Shown here in pieces: positions 43,554 to 52,794 of a stretch of 64,000 nt of DNA. Under the pieces are notes generated by a model. That model was not told where the DNA came from. It worked only from the letters and a program-made list of their open reading frames with translations, and did no database searches. Origin of the DNA: Daejeonella rubra (GTDB taxonomy: Bacteria; Bacteroidota; Bacteroidia; Sphingobacteriales; Sphingobacteriaceae); contig NZ_FNHH01000009.1 of assembly GCF_900103545.1 (NCBI RefSeq), positions 62,001 through 126,000 of the forward strand, given 5' to 3'. A program made the translations under genes and the position numbers. Each line of letters opens with the position of its first letter. The first letter of the stretch is position 1.

Positions 43554-44620
43554 TCAATACCCCCTACAACACCTAATCTTTCGAGTTTCGTATCAATTTT
43601 TTCTTCATAAAGCAGTGGTGAATACTCACTCATTAATGACTCAACCTTAAGAACCATATTTTCAGATCCTATAAAAATTGCAGATCTCTGATGTAATGAA
43701 GTCACGTCTTTTTCAAGTATTCTTGAATAACCATCGGTGGCACGTCCTCCAGCCTGCTCAATTATGAATGCCATTGGATTGCATTCATAAACAAGCCGAA
43801 GTTTACCATTAGGAGCACTTGAAGTAGTTGGATAAATAAAGATCCCTCCTTTTATCATGTTTCTATGTATATCTGCTACCATAGAACCTATGTAGCGGGA
43901 AGTATAAGGCCTTAATGTATCAGTATCCTCAACCTGACAATATTTCAAATATTTTTTCACTCCTTCAGGAAAATGAACATAATTTCCTTCGTTGATCGAA
44001 TAGATAGTACCATCCTCCGGAATTTTCATTTTTGGATGCGAAAGACAAAATTCACCGATCGATGGATCCAGAGTAAAGCCATTGACTCCTTTTCCGGTTG
44101 TATAGACAAGCATAGTTGAAGAACCGTAAATAACATAGCCTGCCGCAACCTGTTCTGTACCATTTTGCAAAACATCCGCGAGAGTTGCTTTGCCATCAAC
44201 GGATTTACGCCTGTAGATTGAAAAAATGGTTCCAACAGCCACATTAACATCAATATTTGATGAGCCATCAAGCGGATCAATAGCTACAATATATTTGGCA
44301 TTCTTTGAAACCTCTCCATCGATATAAACAAATTCATCATTCTCCTCAGAGGCTACTATACAACACTCTCCACCACTTTTCAAAGCTGATATAAACTGCT
44401 CATTTGCAAATACATCCAGCTTTTTCTGACATTCTCCCTGTATATTTATTGTACCGGCATCACCGAGAATATCCATAAGGCCGGCCTTATTAACTTCACG
44501 ATTTACAATTTTTGAGGCAATTCCAATATCCCGAAGAAGACGGGATAATTCGCCCTTGGCATATGGAAAATCATTTTGCTTTTCAATAATAAATTGTCCT
44601 AATGTTAAAACTCCCTGCAT
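43550..44620 (-). CDS. fbp: Class I fructose-1,6-bisphosphatase
   Basis: 356 aa. 'VAIDPLDGSSNIDVN' (metal/phosphate loop), 'GSMVADIHRNMIKGGIFIYP' and 'YECNPMAFIIEQAGGRATDG' are class I hallmarks. Hydrolyses fructose-1,6-bisphosphate in gluconeogenesis, cytoplasmic. Start ATG (MQGVLTLGQFI). It lies 21 nt downstream of the phosphoesterase gene, so it may be the last gene of the small minus-strand unit that begins at 46258. Confidence 0.95.
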   Translation of the reverse strand: MQGVLTLGQFIIEKQNDFPYAKGELSRLLRDIGIASKIVNREVNKAGLMDILGDAGTINIQGECQKKLDVFANEQFISALKSGGECCIVASEENDEFVYIDGEVSKNAKYIVAIDPLDGSSNIDVNVAVGTIFSIYRRKSVDGKATLADVLQNGTEQVAAGYVIYGSSTMLVYTTGKGVNGFTLDPSIGEFCLSHPKMKIPEDGTIYSINEGNYVHFPEGVKKYLKYCQVEDTDTLRPYTSRYIGSMVADIHRNMIKGGIFIYPTTSSAPNGKLRLVYECNPMAFIIEQAGGRATDGYSRILEKDVTSLHQRSAIFIGSENMVLKVESLMSEYSPLLYEEKIDTKLERLGVVGGID

Positions 44621-44641
44621 ATACTTAGTGTATTTTGTACG

Positions 44642-45136
44642 TTATCTAATTGCCAATTCTACTACCTCTAAGGTATGAATTTTTTCTTCAGAAATGCAAA
44701 ACCGAAGCAATGTGCGCACTTTATGCCAACCATGCTTTCCGGCAGCTCCTGGATTTAAGTGTAAACAATTCAATTTTTTATCATACATAACTTTTAATAT
44801 ATGAGAATGTCCGGAGATAAATAAACCAGGAGGATTGCTGTAAATTTCCTCCCTGATCCGGGGATCATATTTTCCGGGGAAGCCTCCAATATGGGTCATC
44901 AGAACAGTAGTTTCTTCACAAACAAATCTGATTTTTTCGGGATAAACTGAGCGGATATCCTTTCCATCTATATTACCATAAACTCCTCGCAGTGGTTTAA
45001 ATGAGTTTAACTTATCTGCAAGCTCAAGAGTTCCGAAATCCCCTGCATGCCATATCTCATCACAGTGATCAAAATGTTTAAAAACTGCATCATCAAGATA
45101 ACCATGGGTATCTGATATCAACCCTATCCTCATCAT
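44642..45136 (-). CDS. YfcE/MJ0936-type metallophosphoesterase
   Basis: 164 aa. Dinuclear metal motifs in order: 'ISDTHGYLD', 'HAGDFGT', 'GNIDGKD', 'MTHIGGFP', 'SGHSHIL'. Length and motif spacing match the YfcE family of phosphodiesterases. Substrate in vivo not known. It lies 13 nt after trmN6 in the same direction. Confidence 0.9.
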   Translation of the reverse strand: MMRIGLISDTHGYLDDAVFKHFDHCDEIWHAGDFGTLELADKLNSFKPLRGVYGNIDGKDIRSVYPEKIRFVCEETTVLMTHIGGFPGKYDPRIREEIYSNPPGLFISGHSHILKVMYDKKLNCLHLNPGAAGKHGWHKVRTLLRFCISEEKIHTLEVVELAIR

Positions 45137-45149
45137 AAATCAATTCGTA

Positions 45150-45863
45150 TTAAAAAATTGTTAAAAAATCCTTTAACAGAGTTCGGTATTCTGAGGTATA
45201 AATACCAGCCTTCTCATAGATAACAAATTTATTTTTAATTGGTTCTGAAATTCCAAAACCAATTGCTAATATTTTTCTGTGAGGGCTTGATTCTGAAAAA
45301 GAATGGATCATAATTTCTCTCTTCACTTTTAATTTGGGGATTGAAACAATTAATTTTTTAACTAATTCGGAAGTTTCTATCGGCAAAATGATAAATAAAA
45401 GCCCTTTATCGCTTAACTTATTGGCTGATTCTTTAAGCAAATTTTCAAAAAAAGACTTATTAGTATGCCTGGCTATTCCCTTAGCCGGATCTTCAGACCT
45501 TAATGAATTTATAAAGAATGGCGGATTTGAAACAATCAGATCATACTGACCATTATAGTTCAAAAAATATTCTTCGATCGAGATATGAAATAAGCGGCTC
45601 CTTTTTGAAAATGGGGATCCAAAAAAATTACTTTCAGCTGTTTTTGCAGCCTTATCATCTATTTCAACAGCATCAATTAAAGCCAAAGGAAATCTTTGAG
45701 CAAGCATTAGCGCAATCAGCCCTGTTCCTGTTCCAACGTCTAGTATTTGAGCTGGAGCATCTGAATCAACCAGCGCAGCAAGAAGAACACCATCAGTATT
45801 GACTTTCATGGCGCAATCAGTTTGATCAATACTGAACTGCTTAAATTGAAAAATGCTTGCCAT
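45150..45863 (-). CDS. trmN6: tRNA1(Val) A37 N6-methyltransferase (TrmN6/YfiC family)
   Basis: 237 aa. 'FKQFSIDQTDCAMKVNTDGVLLAALV' followed by SAM loop 'LDVGTGTGLIALMLAQR' and the N6-adenine methylase motif 'VSNPPFFINSL'. This order is typical of TrmN6. Its ATG shares one base with the stop of the upstream VOC gene (TAATG), indicating coupling. Confidence 0.9.
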   Translation of the reverse strand: MASIFQFKQFSIDQTDCAMKVNTDGVLLAALVDSDAPAQILDVGTGTGLIALMLAQRFPLALIDAVEIDDKAAKTAESNFFGSPFSKRSRLFHISIEEYFLNYNGQYDLIVSNPPFFINSLRSEDPAKGIARHTNKSFFENLLKESANKLSDKGLLFIILPIETSELVKKLIVSIPKLKVKREIMIHSFSESSPHRKILAIGFGISEPIKNKFVIYEKAGIYTSEYRTLLKDFLTIF

Positions 45864-46258
45864 TAGCTTTCATAGAGCTCTATCGGAAGTCCGTCAGGAT
45901 CGGTAAAAAAAACAAACCTTTTCCCGCTGAATTCGTCAACTCTGATATCTTCTGTAGTTATTCCATTTTTATTTAGTTCTGCAACAGATGACGACAAATC
46001 TTTCACTTCAAAAGCAATATGCCTTAATCCTGTTGCTTCAGGGCGAGATAACCTTTCCGGAGGTTCAGGGAATGAAAATAATTCGATCTGATACTCCCCG
46101 TTAACTGCAAGATCAAGCTTATATGAATCACGTTCAGCTCTATAAACCTCCTGTAAAATCTTTAAACCAAGAATCTCAGTGTAAAAATATTTTGACAATG
46201 TGTAATCAGAACAAATTATTGCCAGATGATGTACACGCTTCAAGTCTAACTCACCCAT
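45863..46258 (-). CDS. VOC-superfamily (glyoxalase-like, YaeR type) protein
   Basis: 131 aa. Two betaalphabetabetabeta modules: 'VHHLAIICSDYTLSKYFYTEILG' (metal His) and 'LRHIAFEVKDLSSSVAELNKNG', with a terminal 'DPDGLPIELYES' Glu. Metal-ligand pattern H/E/H/E as in glyoxalase I-like YaeR proteins. Actual substrate unknown. First gene of the small minus-strand unit VOC-trmN6-phosphoesterase-fbp. Confidence 0.87.
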   Translation of the reverse strand: MGELDLKRVHHLAIICSDYTLSKYFYTEILGLKILQEVYRAERDSYKLDLAVNGEYQIELFSFPEPPERLSRPEATGLRHIAFEVKDLSSSVAELNKNGITTEDIRVDEFSGKRFVFFTDPDGLPIELYES

Positions 46259-46805
46259 TTTCCATGTTTCTTATTAATACCTGTTGTATTGGGCTTTAGA
46301 TTCTGAAATAAAGCAACGACAAATAAGATCATCAACTTTATGTTCTCCCTGAGAAACTCTGTCTATTAATTAATGTCTGTATTTAATATAACTAACATTT
46401 TAACAAGGCCCTTCCAGAAGCTCAGCCAGAAAGAAGCTATAACTCATGCCAATTAGTTCATGATCGAACTTCTCAAAAATAGAAAATACCCTGATATTTC
46501 TATTATATATAGGGTACAATATTCCTGATTATACTTCAATATGTACAAAACCAATTTTAGTCCAGTAGATTATACCGGGTGAATTCAAAATATGAAACAT
46601 GTCGGGAAAATTTCAAATACAATAAACCAATCTGACAAAAAATCAATCGAAAATTAAAATTATTCGTCAATAATCGAAAATCGAGGCCAATATTTCATCA
46701 AAAGACATTAATTTTAAATTATTTCAATCTTTTTTTGATTTTTTTATTGATTTTTAGGTCAAAACGATTATTTTTATCAAAATTTAATTAAAACCAAGCC
46801 AAACA
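46259..46805. other. 547-nt intergenic region upstream of glutamine synthetase
   Basis: A/T-rich, no plausible ORF. It must hold the promoters for the VOC gene and for type III glutamine synthetase. A direct repeat AATCGAAAAT occurs at 46645-46654 and 46672-46681 (27-nt period), about 130-160 nt upstream of the glutamine synthetase ATG. This may be a regulator site or chance. Nothing else seen. Confidence 0.6.
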
Positions 46806-48980
46806 ATGTCATCTTTAAGATTTCAAGCACTAAATGCAGTACTATCAAGGACAATTCCTGAAGTAAAAATGCCTTCATCAAAACTTTCTGATTTTTATGG
46901 ATGTAATGTCTTCGATCAGAAGAAAATGAAAGATAGTTTATCTAAAGAAGCTTATAATAGTATTGTTGAATCAATCAATTCGGGAACTCAAATTGACAGA
47001 GGTATTTCGGAGCAAGTTGCTTCTTCCATGAAATCATGGGCTATGTCTATGGGAGCTTCTCATTACACTCACTGGTTTCAGCCATTAACAGGAACTACTG
47101 CAGAAAAGCATGATTCCTTTTTTGAGCCCGGTTCTGATGGCCAGGGATTAGAGAAATTTTCTGGCGAAGCTTTATCTCAGCAGGAACCAGATGCTTCCAG
47201 TTTTCCAAATGGAGGAATAAGAAGCACCTTTGAAGCCCGGGGTTATACTGCCTGGGACGCATCATCTCCAGCATTTATCATTGGTTCTACTTTATGTATA
47301 CCTACTGTATTTGTTTCCTATACTGGAGAAGCTTTGGATTATAAAGCTCCATTATTGAAAGCAATTGGCTTAATGGATAAAGCAGCTGTTGCTGTGGCAC
47401 AGTACTTTGACAAGAGCATAGAAAAGATAAATAGTTCATTGGGTATTGAACAGGAATATTTTCTTGTTGATCTTGCCTTATTTAATGCAAGACCTGACCT
47501 TTACCTAACTGGAAGAGCACTTTTCGGACACATGTCTGCAAAGAATCAGCAGTTAGATGATCATTATTTTGGTTCAATTCCTGAGCGTGTCCTTGCATAT
47601 ATGCAGGATTTTGAGACTGAATCAATTAAATTAGGAATTCCTCTGAAAACTCGTCATAATGAAGTTGCACCATCTCAATTTGAGTGTGCACCATTGTATG
47701 AGGAAATGAACCTGGCTATTGACCACAATTCCTTATTAATGGATCTGATGGACAAAGTTGCCCGCAGGCATAATTTCAAGGTTCTTTTACATGAAAAACC
47801 ATATGCAGGAATCAATGGATCCGGTAAACACAATAACTGGTCACTGATTACCAATACAGGCAAAAACCTGCTTTCTCCCGGGAAGACTCCAAAAAACAAT
47901 CTGATGTTCCTTACGTTCTTTGTAAATACGATCAGAGCTGTTTTCGAATATTCAGATCTGTTGAGAGCATCTATTGCATCTGTTAATAATGACCACCGTT
48001 TAGGTGCTAATGAGGCTCCACCGGCAATCATTTCAATGTTCCTTGGCAGTCAGCTGAATGACCTGTTAGACGAAATTGAATCATCACGAGTAACCAACAA
48101 GATGAAACAGGAACCGTCATTATGGACTAACATTCCTAAGATTCCACAAATATTATTGGATAATACAGATCGTAACCGTACTTCACCTTTGGCTTTTACA
48201 GGTAATAAATTTGAATTGCGTGCTGTTGGTTCTTCAGCTAACTCAGCCAATCCAATGACCATCCTGAACACGATCGTTGCAGATCAGTTGAATAAATTCA
48301 AAGCGGAAGTTGATAAACTGATCAAAAAGGGCGACAAAAAAGATGTTGCTATCATGACTGTGATCAAACGTTATATCAAAGAATCTAAAGCCATTCGTTT
48401 TGAAGGAAATGGTTATAGCGATGAATGGGCTGAAGAAGCTAAAAAGAGAGGCTTATCAAATATCAAAACCACTCCGAAAGCACTTGATGTTTTACTTGAT
48501 CCTAAAACGGACAAATTATTTGAAGATACAGGTGTGTTCAGTAAACGCGAATCACATGCCCGTCATGAAATTCTTTTGGAAAGTTACTTCAAGAAACTTC
48601 AGATTGAAGCAAGAGTTATGGGTGACCTGGTTGATAACGTGATCATTCCAACCGCCATTAATTATCAAACAACCCTTATCGATAACGTAAAGGGATTGAA
48701 AGATCTTGGTTTAGGTGAAGATACCTATGCAGCTCAGCTTGATATCATCAAGAAAATTTCAGGACATGTTAACTTTATCAGAACGGCAAACCTTGAAATG
48801 GTTAATGAACGTAAAAAGGCTAACAACATTGAAGACATCAGAGATAAATCAATTGCGTATGATGAGAAAGTTAAATCATACTTTGATCCTATCCGTTATC
48901 ATGTTGACAAACTTGAGCAATTAGTGGATGACTCAAAATGGCCTCTGCCGAAATTCAGAGAATTATTGTTCCTCAAATAG
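46806..48980 (+). CDS. glnN: Type III glutamine synthetase
   Basis: 724 aa, the size of GSIII (type I is about 450). Family signatures: 'THWFQPLTGTTAEKHDSFFEP', 'GGIRSTFEARGYTAWD', 'GIEQEYFLVD', 'LKTRHNEVAPSQFECAP' and 'GINGSGKHNNWSL'. Forms glutamine from glutamate, ammonium and ATP, cytoplasmic. Start ATG is 4 nt after an A-rich CCAAACA stretch. Ends just before a hairpin terminator. Confidence 0.96.
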   Translation: MSSLRFQALNAVLSRTIPEVKMPSSKLSDFYGCNVFDQKKMKDSLSKEAYNSIVESINSGTQIDRGISEQVASSMKSWAMSMGASHYTHWFQPLTGTTAEKHDSFFEPGSDGQGLEKFSGEALSQQEPDASSFPNGGIRSTFEARGYTAWDASSPAFIIGSTLCIPTVFVSYTGEALDYKAPLLKAIGLMDKAAVAVAQYFDKSIEKINSSLGIEQEYFLVDLALFNARPDLYLTGRALFGHMSAKNQQLDDHYFGSIPERVLAYMQDFETESIKLGIPLKTRHNEVAPSQFECAPLYEEMNLAIDHNSLLMDLMDKVARRHNFKVLLHEKPYAGINGSGKHNNWSLITNTGKNLLSPGKTPKNNLMFLTFFVNTIRAVFEYSDLLRASIASVNNDHRLGANEAPPAIISMFLGSQLNDLLDEIESSRVTNKMKQEPSLWTNIPKIPQILLDNTDRNRTSPLAFTGNKFELRAVGSSANSANPMTILNTIVADQLNKFKAEVDKLIKKGDKKDVAIMTVIKRYIKESKAIRFEGNGYSDEWAEEAKKRGLSNIKTTPKALDVLLDPKTDKLFEDTGVFSKRESHARHEILLESYFKKLQIEARVMGDLVDNVIIPTAINYQTTLIDNVKGLKDLGLGEDTYAAQLDIIKKISGHVNFIRTANLEMVNERKKANNIEDIRDKSIAYDEKVKSYFDPIRYHVDKLEQLVDDSKWPLPKFRELLFLK

Positions 48981-49017
48981 TACTGAGTATTGAGTACAGA
49001 GTATTGAGATATGAGAC

Positions 49018-49050
49018 ACAAAGTTCTGCTTCGGCGGAACTTTGTTGTTT
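49018..49050 (+). terminator. Hairpin terminator after glnN
   Basis: Stem ACAAAGTTC/GAACTTTGT around a 10-nt GC-rich loop (49018-49045) followed by a T-rich run. Confidence 0.7.
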
Positions 49051-49063
49051 ATAGCCAAATAAA

Positions 49064-49145
49064 CATATCTATAATCCCACATCTCATATCTATAATCTCA
49101 CATCTCATATCTATAATCTCACATCTCATATCTCACATCTCATTT
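49064..49145 (+). repeat. 21-bp tandem repeat upstream of purM
   Basis: About four units of CATATCTATAATCTCACATCT (first unit with one mismatch, last unit partial). A degenerate inverse version (GAGTATTGAGATATGAGAC) precedes the glnN terminator. The unit is a multiple of three, so an upstream reading frame runs through it, but I do not regard it as coding. Confidence 0.85.
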
Positions 49146-49166
49146 CTAAGTACTATTTTTGCACCA

Positions 49167-50360
49167 ATGTCAGACCTCAAATACAACCAGCGCGGCGTTT
49201 CAGCTGATAAAGAAGATGTGCATAATGCCATCAAAAACATAGATAAAGGAATTTTTCCAAAAGCCTTTTGCAAGATCATACCTGATATTTTAGGATCTGA
49301 TAATGCCTATTGTAATATCATGCATGCAGATGGTGCAGGCACAAAATCATCCTTAGCCTATATTTACTGGAAAGAAACTGGTGATATTTCAGTTTGGAAA
49401 GGAATTGCCCAGGATGCCATCATTATGAATCTTGACGATCTGCTTTGCGTAGGCGCTACTGATAATATATTGCTTTCATCCACTATTGGTCGCAATAAAA
49501 ACCTGGTAACGGGTGAAGTAATTGCTGAACTGATCAATGGTACAGAAGAAATTCTTGGTGAATTGCGTGACCTTGGAATTGGGATCTATTCTACCGGTGG
49601 TGAAACAGCCGATGTTGGAGATATTGTCAGGACCATTATAGTAGATTCTACTGTAACATGCAGAATGAAACGTTCAGATATAATATCCAATGATCAAATT
49701 CGTCAAGGGGATGTTATTGTTGGTCTTTCATCTTATGGAAAAGCAAGCTATGAAAAGGAATACAATGGAGGAATGGGTTCAAACGGACTAACTTCTGCCA
49801 GACACGATGTTTTCCATAAATATATTGCAGAAAAGTATCCTGAAAGTTATGATCCGGCAGTGCCATATGAATTATTATTTTCCGGTAATAAAAGGTTAAC
49901 TGACAATATCAGTATTCCGGCGACAGAATTTAATGAGGCTCTTGAAATTACTGCAGGAAAGCTAGTTCTCTCACCCACTCGCACTTATGCTCCAATAATT
50001 AAAAAGATCCTGGATAAACACCGTTCAAACATTCACGGCATGGTTCACTGCAGTGGTGGTGCGCAAACGAAAGTTCTTCATTTTATTGACAAGCTTCATA
50101 TCATAAAAGACAATATGATGCCGGTACCACCCCTATTCAGCCTTATACAGGAACAATCCAATACAGACTGGAGAGAAATGTATAAAGTATTCAACATGGG
50201 TCACAGAATGGAGTTTTATGTGCCAGAGGAAATAGCGCAATCGATAATTGATATTTCAAGAGAATTCAATGTTGATGCGCAGATAATCGGACATGTGGAA
50301 GATTCAGAAACTAAACAGGTCACAATACGCTCTCCATACGGTGAATTTATATATCATTAA
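49167..50360 (+). CDS. purM: Phosphoribosylformylglycinamidine cyclo-ligase (AIR synthase), Bacteroidota type
   Basis: 397 aa from ATG 49167 (MSDLKYNQRGVSADKEDVHNAI). 'HADGAGTKSSLAYIYWKETG' and 'MNLDDLLCVGATD' form the ATP/FGAM site of the PurM N-domain, 'IHGMVHCSGGAQTKVLHF' the C-domain. The open frame extends 52 codons upstream through the tandem repeat; that extension is rejected. Catalyses the fifth step of purine synthesis. The Bacteroidota form differs from E. coli PurM, so another AIR-synthase-related role is possible but less likely. Confidence 0.88.
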   Translation: MSDLKYNQRGVSADKEDVHNAIKNIDKGIFPKAFCKIIPDILGSDNAYCNIMHADGAGTKSSLAYIYWKETGDISVWKGIAQDAIIMNLDDLLCVGATDNILLSSTIGRNKNLVTGEVIAELINGTEEILGELRDLGIGIYSTGGETADVGDIVRTIIVDSTVTCRMKRSDIISNDQIRQGDVIVGLSSYGKASYEKEYNGGMGSNGLTSARHDVFHKYIAEKYPESYDPAVPYELLFSGNKRLTDNISIPATEFNEALEITAGKLVLSPTRTYAPIIKKILDKHRSNIHGMVHCSGGAQTKVLHFIDKLHIIKDNMMPVPPLFSLIQEQSNTDWREMYKVFNMGHRMEFYVPEEIAQSIIDISREFNVDAQIIGHVEDSETKQVTIRSPYGEFIYH

Positions 50361-50375
50361 AATTTATTCCTATAT

Positions 50376-50420
50376 AAGAAAGCCTTTTTGATTTTTCAAA
50401 AAGGCTTTCTTCGTTTAATT
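50376..50420. terminator. Bidirectional terminator between purM and the S46 peptidase
   Basis: A 16-bp perfect stem AAGAAAGCCTTTTTGA with its complement and a 4-nt loop (50376-50411). T-runs on both strands flank the convergent stops. Confidence 0.85.
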
Positions 50421-50452
50421 ATATCTCACCTGATCTACCAGGAAATTAAAAT

Positions 50453-52663
50453 TTATTGTTTCTTCATGATCAGTTTATCTTTTGGAACCGGTAATTTATT
50501 AGTTCTGATATCCAATTCATCAATAATATTCCTGGCACCACCAAGAACATCAATACACCAAAGTACAAATCGGATATCTACTGAAATAGTACGTTTATAT
50601 TGCTTATCAAATGCAATATCACCACTCATAGCTTCCCAGTTACCATCAAAAGCAATTCCAATTAATTCTCCATTACCATTTAGTACAGGTGATCCTGAAT
50701 TACCTCCGGTGATATCATTATTACTTATAAATCCAACGGGAAGTGTACCTCCCTCCGCATATTCTCTGAAATCTCTTTTTGCATAAGCTTCAAGTAAAGA
50801 TTTCGGAAGATCGAACTCATCATCTCCGGGTTGATATTTAGCAACCATTCCATCAATAGTGGTCTTAATATCATATGTAATACCATCCTTAGGGCTGTAG
50901 TTTTGAATGGTACCATAACTGATACGCATAGTAGAATTGGCATCTGGATAAGATAATATTCCTTTATTTTTTTCCAGCAAAGCTTTCAGATAAAGATTAT
51001 CAAGACGATTTTTCTCTGTTTGAAAATCAGACAAAACAGTACCAAAATTATTCTTTACATAATCCTGTGGTACCAGATTTACAGCATATTTATACGCAGG
51101 ATCGTTTTCCAGGGCCTCCATACTTGGATTTGACAAGAATGTACGCATCTTCTCAGGATCTATAAGATTACTCTTTTCCCATAAATGGTCTGCGTAGTTT
51201 TTAAAACTAGCTTCAGCTGAACCTTTCCAGAAATCCTCCAGAATAAGGGTGATGAATTTAGGATGCTGCGACTTAGGAACATCCTGATAAAAAGAAGTCA
51301 GAATTTGAGCAAAGATCTTCTTATCTGCAATTTCAGAATACGTGTTTTGGTAGTTATTGACTAATACATTCAAATTTTGATTTACCTGACTCAGATATGC
51401 TGCATCATCTTTACGGGCGATCATTGACTTGATCATACTTCCAATTTGGTTAGCATTACGGATGAAGGATGAAGCCAATAAACCTTCATTAATATAGGTA
51501 ATGTGAACTGCATAAGGCTCATAGGCAGCATATGCATTTTTATAAGCACTAATCAAATTTACATTCACTGAGGATGAAGCTGCCCATTTGGTAAAATCAG
51601 CTTCCTGTTTTTGCTTCTCATCCTGAATTTTTAAGCGTTTTAACTGCTCAGTCTGCCCAATAAAATACTTCCAGTAATTAGCAATATTTGCATATTGAGA
51701 AGACAATTTAAGACGGGTATCCACACTTTTATCCATTTCTTCTTTCCATGCCTTAAGGCGGATATCACGAAGTTTAACAATTGTTGGATTGGTTTTTTCT
51801 GTTGCCAGATTTACCCCAAAAGAAGTTAAATAGCGGTCTGTACGTCCCGGAAAACCATAAACCATTGAAAAATCGCCATTTTTAATTCCTTTAATTGAAA
51901 TAGGAAGTGATTTTTTAGGAGTATAAGGTTTATTATTCTCTGAATAAGCGGCAGATTTATTATTTGCATCAGCATAAACGCGGAAAACGGAAAAGTCGCC
52001 GGTTTGACGAGGCCATTCCCAGTTATCTGTATCACCTCCGAATTTACCAATTGATTGAGAAGGTATTCCAACCAGGCGAATGTCATTAAACCTTTCATAG
52101 ATAAATAAAAGATATTGATTTGCTTTATAAATATCCCTAACATCTGCTTCCATAGTAGTTCCAGAGGTTACATCTGAAGTGATCTTCTTGCTTACCTCAG
52201 CTATTTTTGCTGCTTTGTCTTTTTCTTCTACCCCAACTAAAGCGGCCATTATCTTTGGTGTAACATCTTCCATACGCACAAGAAAGCGAACGAACAATCC
52301 CTTGATTGGTTTTTCCTCCTGAAAGGATTTAGCATAAAAACCATTATCAAGAATATTATTCTCGGGAGTAGAATTAGATGCAGCAGCATCATAACCACAG
52401 TGATGATTAGTAAAGATCAATCCATTTTTGGAAACGATCTCACCTGTACAAAAACCACCGAATGAAACAATGGCATCCTTAATACTAGCCTTATTTACAC
52501 TATAAAGATCTTCGGGAGTTAATTTAAAACCTTGCTTCTTCATTTGCTCATAATTCTTTCCTATGAGCATTGGAAGCCACATACCCTCATCAGCCTTTAG
52601 AGGCTGAGCCAAAAACAATACAAATGCCATCAGTATGACTGAGACATATTTTAGTCGATTCAT
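50453..52663 (-). CDS. S46-family dipeptidyl-peptidase (DPP7-like)
   Basis: 736 aa, signal peptide to about 24. Catalytic His in 'IFTNHHCGYDAA', Ser in 'GGNSGSPVLNGNGELIG', with 'WEWPRQTGDFS' between. Eighteen residues after the Ser nucleophile is Gly ('AFDGNWEAMSGD'); in known enzymes Gly here marks DPP7 (hydrophobic P1) and Arg marks DPP11 (acidic P1). Periplasmic, removes dipeptides in peptide nutrition. Confidence 0.92.
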   Translation of the reverse strand: MNRLKYVSVILMAFVLFLAQPLKADEGMWLPMLIGKNYEQMKKQGFKLTPEDLYSVNKASIKDAIVSFGGFCTGEIVSKNGLIFTNHHCGYDAAASNSTPENNILDNGFYAKSFQEEKPIKGLFVRFLVRMEDVTPKIMAALVGVEEKDKAAKIAEVSKKITSDVTSGTTMEADVRDIYKANQYLLFIYERFNDIRLVGIPSQSIGKFGGDTDNWEWPRQTGDFSVFRVYADANNKSAAYSENNKPYTPKKSLPISIKGIKNGDFSMVYGFPGRTDRYLTSFGVNLATEKTNPTIVKLRDIRLKAWKEEMDKSVDTRLKLSSQYANIANYWKYFIGQTEQLKRLKIQDEKQKQEADFTKWAASSSVNVNLISAYKNAYAAYEPYAVHITYINEGLLASSFIRNANQIGSMIKSMIARKDDAAYLSQVNQNLNVLVNNYQNTYSEIADKKIFAQILTSFYQDVPKSQHPKFITLILEDFWKGSAEASFKNYADHLWEKSNLIDPEKMRTFLSNPSMEALENDPAYKYAVNLVPQDYVKNNFGTVLSDFQTEKNRLDNLYLKALLEKNKGILSYPDANSTMRISYGTIQNYSPKDGITYDIKTTIDGMVAKYQPGDDEFDLPKSLLEAYAKRDFREYAEGGTLPVGFISNNDITGGNSGSPVLNGNGELIGIAFDGNWEAMSGDIAFDKQYKRTISVDIRFVLWCIDVLGGARNIIDELDIRTNKLPVPKDKLIMKKQ

Positions 52664-52743
52664 AAATTTTGATTTAATAAAATTGGTTATGCAAATATAA
52701 TGCCTTAGAAAGCAAGATGAAACTGTTCTAAATAATAAAGGAC

Positions 52744-52778
52744 AAAAAAAGACCCGCTTCTTTCGAAGCAGGTCTTTG
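52744..52778 (-). terminator. Terminator of the TonB-receptor gene
   Basis: Stem AAAGACCTGCTTC/GAAGCGGGTCTTT on the minus strand with a 4-nt loop and T7, just after the stop at 52795. Confidence 0.85.
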
Positions 52779-52794
52779 GATAATCCAAAAAATA

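Noticed and set aside
49064..49145. CRISPR array
   Set aside because: Units are contiguous 21-mers with no unique spacers and no cas genes nearby.
49011..49166. N-terminal extension of PurM through the repeat
   Set aside because: It translates the tandem repeat into low-complexity LISIISH units; the PurM family starts at MSDLKYNQ.
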